NCBI GenBank assembly: GCA_021443045.1
Contig: JABUUT010000008.1
Location: 66,463-77,703, forward strand
Direction: 5' to 3'
DNA from: Fibrobacteraceae bacterium
GTDB taxonomy: Bacteria; Fibrobacterota; Fibrobacteria; Fibrobacterales; Fibrobacteraceae
Length of the DNA: 11,241 nt
The translations under genes and the position numbers were made by a program. A model generated the notes under the pieces. It did not search any database, had not been told where the DNA came from, and saw nothing but the letters and a program-made list of their open reading frames with translations. This document shows positions 1-7,436 of this stretch, one piece after another; position 1 is the first letter of the stretch; the number at the start of each line of letters is the position of its first letter.

Positions 1-1392
1 CACCGTCTGGTAAGTTTGCCAATCCCCAGTGTTTGGAACATTGAATGTGGCTACCACCTTGTCGTCGATACTTACCGTAAAGGCACCCGTCGAAGCACCC
101 GAAGCCACACGAGCTTCAATGCTATAATCACCAGCCACCGAGGCATTCACACTGTAACCCAGATACTCGCCCACCGCGGTGTAACCCACAGCCTTGCCGG
201 CGTTTACGTCATTCTCGTTCACCAGAACCACATCCACACCATCGGTCGATACACCCGCATCACCTTCATTCACCCCATCGCTATCCATAGAAGCGGTTGC
301 ATCAAAATTTTCGGCTTCCACCTTTCCAGGAATATTCACAAGAACCGTGGCCTCCGCAGAAGAACCAGACTCTGGTATCACAGAAGAGCTGGATTCTGGC
401 ACCACAGGAGTAGACGTTTCGGTAGAAGCCGCAGCACCGCCACCCACTTCCAGTTCCAAATCCATAAATTCAATAACATAAGTGCCATCGCTTTCGGGCT
501 GAATGGATTTACCCTTCTGGGTTACTGTCTTTCCGCTGGCCCCTTCAATTTTCACACGGAGAGGCACGCTCTTTGGCATGGCGGAATGTGGAGAAGTCCA
601 GGTAACCTTAAAGCCGTTCCCCGTGTTTGTGGAAGTGGCCTTGTCAATTACAAAATGGGCACGGTAGTAGGCCGCCACGTAACCAAAGGGAGCAATCCAA
701 AGGCCCTGTTTTTTAGCTTCGTCCATAATGGACTTCATGTCGTTGGTGCTAATGCCGTACTGGTCGCTGGTGCCCACACCATGGTTCAGCTGCACGGTCC
801 AGGCCTTTTGACTTTTAGCCTGCCCCATGTAACTTTTGGCGTTGTTGGTATTTGCCCCGCCGTTGGTATAGCAGTTGGAGCTGAGGTTCATCCACTGGGG
901 CTCCGAACCCCATGCGTAATATTTGGCACCGGCGCAGTTGCGGTTGGCAATGTGCCCCTTGTTCATTTCAGTTTCTACGGTTGCGTTGCTGGCACAGTAG
1001 GGAGTTGCAAAAGACACCACCTCAATGCCCTTTCCCTGCAAGGTGGACTTGTAGCCCGAAATTTCATTCTGAAGGTTGGCACCCTGAGTCAAATTGGAGT
1101 GGCTCTTGGAATGGTTCCCAATTTCGTGACCCTTCTTGGTCATGTTGATGTAGCCACTCAGGTCTCCGGCACCAGCGTACATGGCACCCGTAATAAAGAA
1201 AGTCACCTTCACATCGGGATTGGCGTCAAAGTAGCTGCCCAACTGGTCCAACTGATTGGTGCTGCCATCATCAAAAGTGAAAGAGACTGCGCCATCGTGA
1301 CCGTTCCAAGGAACCGTAGTGATGGGGCCAGCAAAAGCCGTAGAACAAAGCCCAGCCAACACGCTGGACACAACAAAACCAGATTTTCCCAT
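1..1392 (-). CDS. Secreted NodB-type polysaccharide deacetylase / CE4 esterase with CBM6-like module (3' end cut by window)
   Basis: Probably a secreted enzyme that removes acetyl groups from a polysaccharide such as xylan; the substrate is inferred. 464 codons are visible and the C-terminus lies outside. Residues 1-21 form a signal peptide (hydrophobic core, cleavage after AFA). The NodB domain follows: FTFDDG at 38-43 (D41 and D42), a HSKSH motif with H94 and H98 that completes the metal triad, FATPYC at 128-133 where many relatives have an Arg-Pro-Pro-Tyr motif, and QLNHG with H204. A Ser/Pro/Glu-rich linker at about 324-350 leads to a module opening with IPGKVEAENF at 354, typical of CBM6-like carbohydrate-binding domains. 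The start is ATG at 1392, with GAGG upstream at a 7-base spacing. It stands alone on the minus strand. The family call is solid; acetyl-xylan esterase versus chitin- or peptidoglycan-type deacetylase cannot be settled here. Confidence 0.88.
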   Translation of the reverse strand, partial: MGKSGFVVSSVLAGLCSTAFAGPITTVPWNGHDGAVSFTFDDGSTNQLDQLGSYFDANPDVKVTFFITGAMYAGAGDLSGYINMTKKGHEIGNHSKSHSNLTQGANLQNEISGYKSTLQGKGIEVVSFATPYCASNATVETEMNKGHIANRNCAGAKYYAWGSEPQWMNLSSNCYTNGGANTNNAKSYMGQAKSQKAWTVQLNHGVGTSDQYGISTNDMKSIMDEAKKQGLWIAPFGYVAAYYRAHFVIDKATSTNTGNGFKVTWTSPHSAMPKSVPLRVKIEGASGKTVTQKGKSIQPESDGTYVIEFMDLELEVGGGAAASTETSTPVVPESSSSVIPESGSSAEATVLVNIPGKVEAENFDATASMDSDGVNEGDAGVSTDGVDVVLVNENDVNAGKAVGYTAVGEYLGYSVNASVAGDYSIEARVASGASTGAFTVSIDDKVVATFNVPNTGDWQTYQTV

Positions 1393-1712
1393 GTTTACCT
1401 CAACAGTAAATCTTACACCAAAAACTTCCTAGTTCGCCCTCGGCAAAAACCGGTGTTCACCCAGCGCGGCCAAAGAAGCCTCCACGGCCATTTAATCTAT
1501 AAAAATTTTCGCCACACAAATGTTTACCTTATTTCCGTATGTTGTCAAACGGCTCGCCTTCCGCCGCATTTTGCAGCGTAATTTTGCTCGCTGCTGTCGC
1601 TTGCCGAGTCGTTTTTTCGTAACCCGGCCGCATTTTGTGGATCTGCCGTAACGGCGGGGCGCAACCGAACACATCCCGACCGGGATTTTCCTCCTGCCAG
1701 CGATTTTTTTTG
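1393..1712. other. Gene-free stretch between the esterase and the transposase relic
   Basis: No convincing gene is seen. The left part is the leader of the minus-strand esterase. It contains a TTGACA (minus strand, 1548-1543) but no good -10 box at the right spacing. The right part is GC-rich and has small symmetries: an interrupted palindrome ATCCCG/CGGGAT at 1673-1686, a short inverted repeat GCCGT/ACGGC at 1645-1655, and an 11-bp direct repeat GCCGCATTTTG at 1563-1573 and 1627-1637. It probably includes the decayed downstream end of the insertion sequence, but no terminal repeat matching the other side is recognisable. Confidence 0.4.
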
Positions 1713-2378
1713 CTAGATCAGCAGGCTCCGCTCGTAGAGGCGGTCGCTGAAGAGTGTCAGCATCCGACGCCTGCCCCCTCGGACCCACTTGCAGGGCGCG
1801 ATGACGAAGTGGAACAGGAACCTCTTGACGTGGACGGTCCTGTCCAGCTTAAATTCCTTCGTGCAGGTTACTTTGTCTAGAACGTCAAGGTAGATGTTCT
1901 TGACAATGGCGGTGAGCAACATGGACACCGAGTTCTCCTCGAGTTTGGAGAAGGGCAGGTGGCCCCACCCGAAGTCGTTCTTCTGCTTGCCGAACAGGTC
2001 CTGCTGATGGTCCGCTGGTTTTTCCGTGCGCTGCACCACAAGCCTGTATGCGCATCCGTTCATCTTCGTGTCGAACGAGGCGACCTCCATGGGGATCTGG
2101 TTCACCGCAGTTCATCCCCGTAGCCGGGCTTGGCACCTCGATGCAGTCGCTCTCGCTCAGTCCCTTCCTGAGCAACCCGTTGACATCCTCGATGTGGTCC
2201 CCGCCGCAGAGGTAGATGTCCATGAGCGTCGCTAGGATGTCGCTGTAGCTGTACGCAGCGTTCGGCCGCTTGCCGAGCATATTGTCGACGACTCTTGCGT
2301 AGTTCCTCTTGAAGTAGCTGTTTACAAGGTGGATTCCTCCGAAGGGAAAGATGCTGGAACTTGATTTTTTATATTCAT
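1713..2378 (-). pseudogene. Degenerate IS1380-family transposase, catalytic core deleted
   Basis: Two minus-strand pieces in different frames match the two ends of an IS1380-type DDE transposase. The N-terminal piece (about 2352 to 2118) reads FPFGGIHLVNS, then LGKRPNAAYSYSDILATLMD, then IYLCGGDHIEDVNGLLRKGL. The C-terminal piece (about 2108 to 1713) reads IPMEVASF, YRLVVQR, NDFGWGHLPF, then VKRFLFHFVIAPCKWVRGG and YERSLLI before a TAG stop. At the junction near 2110-2118 most of the protein, including the region of the two catalytic aspartates, is missing and the frame changes. A second, in-frame loss between DLFGKQ and KNDFGW removes the segment that normally carries the catalytic glutamate. 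The likely ancestral ATG is at 2378, one frame away from the N-terminal piece. It cannot make a working transposase. The family name rests on recalled motifs. Confidence 0.75.
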
Positions 2379-2444
2379 AAAGGCAAATGTTTTGTTACTT
2401 TATATGTAATTCATCCTCACAAATATAGGTGGAAAAACATTACC

Positions 2445-2485
2445 CGTCAAGCCCTCTGGAACACTTTATTTTAGGGGGCTTGACG
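2445..2485. terminator. Strong hairpin: possible bidirectional terminator or insertion-sequence end
   Basis: CGTCAAGCCC (2445-2454) and GGGCTTGACG (2476-2485) form a perfect 10-bp inverted repeat around a 21-base loop. An A-run lies on the left and T-runs (ATTTTTCAGTTTTTT) on the right. It sits about 70 bases past the stop of the minus-strand ATPase and upstream of the transposase relic. It could therefore terminate the ATPase transcript, or it could be a terminal repeat of the old insertion sequence. The T-run is better for plus-strand readthrough, where no gene lies just upstream. The structure is certain; the role is not. Confidence 0.45.
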
Positions 2486-2557
2486 ATTTTTCAGTTTTTT
2501 AAGTTGCGGAAATAAGGGTTTAATCTAGGAAACATTTGTGAAAAAGCCTCTCTAGTA

Positions 2558-3808
2558 TCAGTATTCCAAAGAATTTTCGTTCAACAAAAAGTCGTAAATG
2601 TTCATGACAAGGATGCCGTCGTCATTGTAATAAGGGCGGGGAGCATCCTTTGTCACCACAATTTTTTTAAAGGAGTCATTCACCTTTTGAAGGGGCTTAA
2701 ATTCCTGTTGTCGTTTTATTTCATCAGGTAGGGCGAAGGCTGACTGTATGTAATAGCGCCTGGAACCCTTGTTGCATACAAAGTCTATTTCCAGCTGCTT
2801 GCGAAATTGCTTGCCATCCACAACTTCGGTAATGGGAACAACCCCCACATCCACGTTAAAGCCCCGACCGCAAAGTTCATTGTAGACTATGTTTTCCATG
2901 CTGTGGGGCATCTCCTGCTGCCTAAAATTCAACCGGGCGTTACGCAAGCCCAAGTCGGAAAAATAGTACTTCATCGGGGTGGATATATAGGACTTCCCGC
3001 GGACATCGTAGCGCTTTGCCGAAGAAAGCAAATAGGCGTCTTCTAATATATCGATGTACTTGATGATAGTGGACGAGGTAATCTTGGAATTCTGTACAGA
3101 ACCAAAGGTATTCTTCAGCTTTTCGGGATTGGTCAGCGAACCGATGTTAGACGACAGAATGTCTAGCAAGGATTCAAGTTCGCTCACATTGCGGATCTTG
3201 GTACGCCCCACAATATCCTTGATGTAAGTCTCCGTAAAAAGCCGTTTCAGAATAGAAATTTTTTCTTCTTCGTCCCGCTCCAGTACAACCAGGGGAATAC
3301 CCCCAAACAACGCGTACTCATCAAAGCCGTCGCGGCGGTCGCCCTCGTAAACTTGCATGAACTCAGAAAAATTCAATGGCCAAATATGGATTTCGTCACC
3401 CCGTCCCCGAAATTCCGTAATAATGTCTTTCGACAGGAACTTTGCATTGCTGCCCGTCACATAGACATCGGCGTTCCGATATTCCAAAAGGCCGTTCAAT
3501 ACAAATTCAAAATTTGGGAGCAGCTGAACCTCGTCCAGCAAAAAATAGTATGGCCCAGGCCCCTTGACTTTCTCGGCGGCATAATTTGCAAAAACATCGG
3601 GATCCAGAAACCTGCTGTTGGACTGCAAATCAAAGGCGATTTCGATGATGTTCTCTTGCGGCACCCCGGTTTGTAACAAATGTTCCTTAAACTGAACCCT
3701 GAGCAAATAGGATTTGCCCGCACGTCGAAGGCCGGTAATGACCTTTATAAAGCCGTTTCCCTTTTTCTTGACCAGTTTTGCCAAGTATTTTTCACGTTTG
3801 ATATCCAT
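2558..3808 (-). CDS. AAA_14/DUF4143-family ATPase
   Basis: A 416-residue P-loop ATPase of the widespread AAA_14 plus DUF4143 family; its cellular role is not established. The N-terminal ATPase domain shows Walker A GLRRAGKS (26-33), Walker B YYFLLDEVQ (87-95, D92/E93) and a sensor-like VTGSN (117-121). The C-terminal DUF4143 region has the family's ENIVYNEL segment followed by EIDFV (340-344) and YYIQSA (352-357). This resembles a restriction-endonuclease-like fold, but with Gln-Ser-Ala where nucleases have Glu-x-Lys, so nuclease activity is doubtful. ATG at 3808 is preceded by a modest AGG at a 5-base spacing. The length is normal for the family and it reads as a single-gene unit. It is divergent from hsdM, and the shared 307-bp region holds its promoter and a direct repeat. 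Family call is high confidence. Confidence 0.9.
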   Translation of the reverse strand: MDIKREKYLAKLVKKKGNGFIKVITGLRRAGKSYLLRVQFKEHLLQTGVPQENIIEIAFDLQSNSRFLDPDVFANYAAEKVKGPGPYYFLLDEVQLLPNFEFVLNGLLEYRNADVYVTGSNAKFLSKDIITEFRGRGDEIHIWPLNFSEFMQVYEGDRRDGFDEYALFGGIPLVVLERDEEEKISILKRLFTETYIKDIVGRTKIRNVSELESLLDILSSNIGSLTNPEKLKNTFGSVQNSKITSSTIIKYIDILEDAYLLSSAKRYDVRGKSYISTPMKYYFSDLGLRNARLNFRQQEMPHSMENIVYNELCGRGFNVDVGVVPITEVVDGKQFRKQLEIDFVCNKGSRRYYIQSAFALPDEIKRQQEFKPLQKVNDSFKKIVVTKDAPRPYYNDDGILVMNIYDFLLNENSLEY

Positions 3809-3817
3809 GCCAGCCTA

Positions 3818-3917
3818 CAAGAGATTTTTGCTTATTTATACACTTTTCTATAAAATATACATTTTTAGGCGAAATGTGCAAGAGATTTTCGCTTATTTAG
3901 GCATTTTTCTATTATAT
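3818..3917. repeat. Two-copy degenerate direct repeat upstream of the ATPase gene
   Basis: Copy 1 (3818-3856) and copy 2 (3879-3917) begin CAAGAGATTTT(T/C)GCTTATTTA and continue into a T-rich segment ending TTTTCTAT. By eye 33 of 39 positions agree, with the copies 61 bp apart. Read on the minus strand, each copy carries its own TATA-like box just upstream of the conserved block. This may be a duplicated promoter/operator. The copies are diverged, so the duplication is not recent. Confidence 0.65.
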
Positions 3918-4072
3918 CCACCCATTTCTATTGGACATTTTGTTAAAAATTTCATGTTTTTTCTAACAAAGGGCGCAATCGAAAGGGAATCGGAAATGTC
4001 AATTGCATTCAACGGCGGCCCCCTATGACGAATAGAGAACTTTATTTGAATTTTTACCACATTCATCTTTCC

Positions 4073-4078
4073 TATATT
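4073..4078 (+). promoter_or_regulatory. Candidate -10 box (TATATT) of the hsd operon
   Basis: TATATT sits 37 bases upstream of the hsdM start, in the context TTCCTATATT. The same 10-mer occurs directly before the DUF3990 gene (10762-10771). No clear -35 hexamer lies at 16-18 bp; TTGAAT at 4046-4051 is too far (21 bp). Transcription from here would give a leader of about 30 bases that contains the GGAG ribosome-binding site. Confidence 0.4.
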
Positions 4079-4115
4079 TCACCTTATTACGAATCCCCCT
4101 ACATGGAGTTTACAC

Positions 4116-5954
4116 ATGGCCACAGCGGTGAATATCAAAAAATTGGAAGCGGACCTTTGGGAATCGGCGGACTTGCTGCGTTCGGGTTCCAAGCTGACCT
4201 CCAATCAGTACTGCATGCCCGTGCTTGGCCTCTTGTTTTTGCGCTACGCCTACAGCCGCTTTAAAAAAGTGGAAGAAGAACTCCTCAAGAACCGCCCCAC
4301 CCGCGGTGGCCGCATCATGCCCATCGAGGCCAGCGACTTTGCCAGCAAAAGCGCGCTCTTCTTGCCCAAGGAAGCCCAGTATTCCTATCTGGTGAGCCTC
4401 CCTGCAAACGTTTCTTCGCAAAAGCTGAAGTCTGTAAGCGGCCACACCATGAACAGCCTTGGCGAGGTGGTGAACAACGCCATGGAACTGGTGGAACAGC
4501 AGAGTGAACAGCTCAAGGGCATTCTGCCCAAGACCTACACTGATTTCCCCGACGAACTCCTTGGGGAACTGATCCGCATTTTCAACAACGATGCCCTGGA
4601 CAAGGTGGGCGGAGATGTCATTGGACGCATTTACGAATACTTTTTGAACAAGTTTGCAAAGAATATCGCCTCGGACGATGGAGTTTTCTTTACACCCAAG
4701 CCCTTGGTGAAAATGATTGTGAATGTTCTGGAACCCAGGAGCGGCGTGCTGCTGGACCCTGCCTGCGGAAGTGGCGGTATGTTTGTGCAGACCGGCGACT
4801 TTGTGAATGCGACGGGGATGCAGGCCAACAGTTCCATGACATTCTACGGCCAGGAAAAGGTGGAATACAACGCCCAACTTTGCATGATGAACATGGCGGT
4901 CCATGGTCTTACCGGCGTGGTGAAATCCGGCGACGAAGCCAACACCTTTTACCACGATGCCCACAACTTGAACGGATGCTGCGACTATGTGATGGCAAAC
5001 CCGCCCTTTAATGTAGACAAAGTAAAATCCGAATCCGCATTCAGCGCGGGGCGACTCCCCTTTGGACTTCCCGGAGTGAACAAGGACAAGGAAATCGGCA
5101 ATGGGAACTACCTGTGGGTTTCTTACTTTTACTCCTACCTGAACGAGCGTGGCCGCGCAGGATTTGTGATGGCCGCCTCCGCCACCGACAGCCAGGGCAA
5201 AGACAAGGACATTCGCGAAAAACTGATTGCCACGGGCCACGTAGACGTGATGGTCAGCGTGGGCAACAACTTCTTTTACACCAGGAGCCTGCCTTGCTCT
5301 ATATGGTTCTTTGACAAGGGCAAGCAGAAAAAATTGCTGGACAAAATTTTGTTCATTGATGCACGCAACTACTACACCGTAGTGGACCGCACCCTGAACG
5401 AGTGGACCGAATGGCAGCTGAAAAACCTGAATGCCATTGTGTGGCTCTACCGTGGCGAAAAGCAGAAATACAAAGCATTGCTGCAGGAATACAAACAAAC
5501 TTTGGGTATATGCGGCAAGCAGACTTTTGAAAAATGCAAGGTCGAAATAGAAGCCAAGCTCAAGGAAAAGCGCGACGAGGCAAGGACCGCCATAGTTAGC
5601 GCCGACCGCAAAGAAAAGAAAACGGTGCAGGCACGCTTTGACGAAGAAATCGCCACCTTGGAAGAAACCCTCACCATAGCAAAAGAGGCGGTGTGGCTCT
5701 ACGAAAAATTTGGCGAAGGGGAATACCGCGATATTCTTGGCCTCTGCAAAATTGAGGACCGCAAGACCATTCTCGAAGAGAAGGGAGCCTCCCTGACCCC
5801 AGGCGCATACGTAGGTGTGACACCCGTAGAAGACGACGGCGTAAACTTCGAGGAACGCATGGCCGAGATCCACCAGGAACTGCTGGACTTGCAGGAAGAA
5901 TCCAATCGCCTGATGAAGACCATTTCCAAGAACATGAAGGAGATGGGACTGTGA
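4116..5954 (+). CDS. hsdM: Type I restriction-modification system, methyltransferase subunit HsdM
   Basis: Adenine-N6 DNA methyltransferase subunit, which works as a complex with HsdS. The 612 residues include a helical HsdM N-terminal domain (about 1-150, with the LLFLRYAYSRF segment at 39-49), then the N6_Mtase domain. The latter opens with GVFFTPKPLV (189-198) and holds the AdoMet-binding DPACGSGGMF (214-223) and the catalytic NPPF (295-298) in ANPPFN. A long charged, probably coiled-coil stretch (about 450-545) follows. The typical HsdM tail is SLTPGAYVGVTP followed by an amphipathic helix. ATG at 4116 has GGAG (4105-4108) at a 7-base spacing. Base composition is GC-richer (32 of 60 G/C at 4861-4920) than the gene that follows. 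The stop overlaps the next gene's GTG in GTGA, so the two are translationally coupled. All key methyltransferase motifs are intact. Confidence 0.97.
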   Translation: MATAVNIKKLEADLWESADLLRSGSKLTSNQYCMPVLGLLFLRYAYSRFKKVEEELLKNRPTRGGRIMPIEASDFASKSALFLPKEAQYSYLVSLPANVSSQKLKSVSGHTMNSLGEVVNNAMELVEQQSEQLKGILPKTYTDFPDELLGELIRIFNNDALDKVGGDVIGRIYEYFLNKFAKNIASDDGVFFTPKPLVKMIVNVLEPRSGVLLDPACGSGGMFVQTGDFVNATGMQANSSMTFYGQEKVEYNAQLCMMNMAVHGLTGVVKSGDEANTFYHDAHNLNGCCDYVMANPPFNVDKVKSESAFSAGRLPFGLPGVNKDKEIGNGNYLWVSYFYSYLNERGRAGFVMAASATDSQGKDKDIREKLIATGHVDVMVSVGNNFFYTRSLPCSIWFFDKGKQKKLLDKILFIDARNYYTVVDRTLNEWTEWQLKNLNAIVWLYRGEKQKYKALLQEYKQTLGICGKQTFEKCKVEIEAKLKEKRDEARTAIVSADRKEKKTVQARFDEEIATLEETLTIAKEAVWLYEKFGEGEYRDILGLCKIEDRKTILEEKGASLTPGAYVGVTPVEDDGVNFEERMAEIHQELLDLQEESNRLMKTISKNMKEMGL

Positions 5955-7327
5955 CAGAATCGAAAAATCTGGAATATAAACTTGTTCTAAATGAACGTTT
6001 CGAACGTTCTGCTGTCGCTTTTTTGAACAGCCGAACCGGTGGGGCGATATACATAGGCGTTGATGATGACGGAAAGATTGTAGGTGTCAATGACCCTGAC
6101 AAGATTCAATTGCAAATTGCAGACAGGTTGAAGAACAACATTTGCCCGTCAGTTTTGGGATTGTACGACATTATTTTAGAACAAAAAGACAACCGGAATT
6201 ACATAAAAGTGCTGTTTTCGAGCGGAAGCGAAAAACCTTATTATATCAAAAATGAGGGAATGACTCCAGAGGGGTGTTTTGTTCGCATTGGTAGTCAAAC
6301 ACAAAGCCTTACTCCGCAAATGATAGAAAACCTGTATGCAAGAAGGACTCGAAATAACATACGGGTGATTGAGGCTCCTCGCCAGGACCTTACATTTTCT
6401 CAATTGAAAATTTTTTATGAAGAACACAAAATGCCCTTGAACGAACAGTTTGCCAACAATTTGGAGTTTTACACGCCCGATTTGAAATACAACATTTTGG
6501 CATATTTGTTCGCAGACCAAAATGGCGTAAGCATCAAGGTGGCCAAGTACAAAGGTAAAGACAAAGTTGACCTAATTGAAAATGAAGAATTCGGCTATTG
6601 CTCCCTATTAAAGGCCACCGACCGTGTTTTGGATAAATTAAGAATCGAAAATAGGACATTTACCAAGATTACTTCGAAATATCGACAAGAAACGACCCTA
6701 TATGATTTTGTGGCAACCCGTGAAGCCGTAATAAACGCATTTGTCCATAACGATTATACCGATTTGATGACCCCGGTATTTGAACTTTTCTGTGACCGCC
6801 TGGAAATCACTTCTTATGGCGGTTTGATTGACGGAATGACTCAAGAAGAACTTGTCAGCGGAATTTCTCGCCCCCGAAATCGTGAAATAATGCGTATTTA
6901 CAGAGATATGGAACTTGTGGAACAGCTTGGGTCGGGCATGAACCGCATGATGCGTGCCTATCCGCCGGATATATTCAAAATCAGCCCGAACTTTTTTCAC
7001 GTGGTGTTTTATTTTAATGGCACATTAAATGGCACATTAAACGAAAATGGCACATTAAATGGCACATTAAACGAAAATGGCACATTAAATGGCACATTAA
7101 ATGGCACATTAAATCTTAATGAAACAGAGGAAATGGTTATAAAAGAAATACAAATTAATCCGCTGATTCAATCAGACCATATAGAGAAAATCCTAGGGCT
7201 ATCTCGTAGAACTGTATCTCGCACAATTAAATCCTTGCGCGAAAAAGGATTGATTATCCGCCAAGGTTCTAGAAAAACAGGATACTGGCAAGTGACCAAT
7301 CCCCCTAAAAAAGAAGGGGGGCAGTAA
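5951..7327 (+). CDS. AlbA_2 / HATPase_c_4 ATP-binding regulator-like protein with repeat linker, inside the hsd operon
   Basis: A 458-residue protein of the AlbA_2 (Schlafen-type) family often labelled ATP-binding or RecG-like transcriptional regulator. Domains in order: AlbA_2 (about 3-125, with LEYK at 7-10 and GGAIYIGVDDDG at 30-41); a GHKL-type ATP-binding domain with N-box REAVINAFVHNDY (257-269), FELFCDRLEITSYGGL, and GSGM (327-330); a repetitive linker (356-387); and a winged-helix domain (about 395-450, IEKILGLSRRTVSRTIKSL). The GTG start overlaps the hsdM stop by 4 bp and has AAGGAG at 5937-5942, 8 bases away, so this start is secure. It is more AT-rich than hsdM, suggesting separate acquisition. 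Similar proteins are found with type I modification genes. A role in regulating the locus, or as an accessory defence ATPase, is inference. Confidence 0.85.
   Translation: MTESKNLEYKLVLNERFERSAVAFLNSRTGGAIYIGVDDDGKIVGVNDPDKIQLQIADRLKNNICPSVLGLYDIILEQKDNRNYIKVLFSSGSEKPYYIKNEGMTPEGCFVRIGSQTQSLTPQMIENLYARRTRNNIRVIEAPRQDLTFSQLKIFYEEHKMPLNEQFANNLEFYTPDLKYNILAYLFADQNGVSIKVAKYKGKDKVDLIENEEFGYCSLLKATDRVLDKLRIENRTFTKITSKYRQETTLYDFVATREAVINAFVHNDYTDLMTPVFELFCDRLEITSYGGLIDGMTQEELVSGISRPRNREIMRIYRDMELVEQLGSGMNRMMRAYPPDIFKISPNFFHVVFYFNGTLNGTLNENGTLNGTLNENGTLNGTLNGTLNLNETEEMVIKEIQINPLIQSDHIEKILGLSRRTVSRTIKSLREKGLIIRQGSRKTGYWQVTNPPKKEGGQ
7016..7111 (+). repeat. In-frame tandem repeat encoding NGTLN units
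   Basis: Seven perfect copies of the 12-mer AATGGCACATTA: two, AACGAA, two, AACGAA, then three. That makes a 30-bp higher-order unit repeated twice, followed by three 12-mers. It encodes N-G-T-L repeats, with N-E after the second and fourth, between the ATPase and winged-helix domains of the host gene (residues 356-387). Every unit is a multiple of six bases, so slippage changes linker length and leaves the frame intact. Confidence 0.95.
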
Positions 7328-7328
7328 A

Positions 7329-7436
7329 ATGAAGTGGAATCCAGTGGTTTGCAGGCCCATATCGGAGATGTTGCCAAATATTTTTTTCACACGAATTTGC
7401 TCGCGCCTAACGGCTCTCGCTGGGGGTAGGGTATGA
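7329..7436 (+). CDS. 35-codon reading frame, possible relic of an earlier hsdS start
   Basis: ATG at 7329 lies one base after the preceding stop, with a G-rich Shine-Dalgarno-like run (AAGGGGGG, ending at 7320) 8 bases upstream. It runs 35 codons (MKWNPVVCRPISEMLPNIFF and on) and its TGA overlaps the hsdS ATG in ATGA. The spacing is that of a translated, coupled gene. The opening MKW...ISEM loosely resembles the first residues of HsdS proteins, so it may be the stub of a replaced hsdS allele. It may equally be a short leader peptide, or chance. No known family is recognised. Confidence 0.3.
   Translation: MKWNPVVCRPISEMLPNIFFTRICSRLTALAGGRV

Larger units (their letters stand above)
3809..4115. 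promoter_or_regulatory. Divergent promoter region between the ATPase gene and hsdM
   Basis: An AT-rich 307-bp stretch without a credible gene. On the minus strand several -10-like boxes face the ATPase gene: TATAAT (3916-3911), TATATT (3859-3854) and TATAAA (3840-3835). On the plus strand TATATT at 4073-4078 faces hsdM. A partly conserved direct repeat spans 3818-3917, and GCGAAA/TTTCGC (about 3869-3892) makes a small interrupted inverted repeat within it. Operators are therefore likely, but the regulator is unknown. Confidence 0.5.

Noticed and set aside
1520..1548. TTGACA on the minus strand as the esterase promoter
   Set aside because: The hexamer is a perfect -35, but at 17-18 bp the -10 would be AAACAT or AACATT, too poor to call.
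16..1581. A long open frame on the plus strand opposite the esterase gene
   Set aside because: The minus strand encodes a signal peptide, NodB motifs and a CBM6-like module in order; the plus-strand translation is low-complexity and matches no family.
1563..1686. Short repeats and palindromes as an origin or attachment site
   Set aside because: They are brief, GC-rich and not arranged like iterons or a core site, and no integrase or tRNA gene is nearby.
2558..3808. The DUF4143 protein as an active PD-(D/E)XK nuclease
   Set aside because: EIDFV is present, but the following motif is IQSA instead of Glu-x-Lys, so catalysis is not supported.
4110..5873. A 587-codon open frame antisense to hsdM
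   Set aside because: It is a shadow of GC-rich hsdM codons; hsdM carries every methyltransferase motif and the antisense product (rich in His, Phe and Val) shows none.
7016..7111. The regular repeat as a CRISPR array or regulatory iteron
   Set aside because: Units are 12 and 6 bp without unique spacers, lie wholly within a reading frame and keep codon phase, so it is a coding minisatellite.
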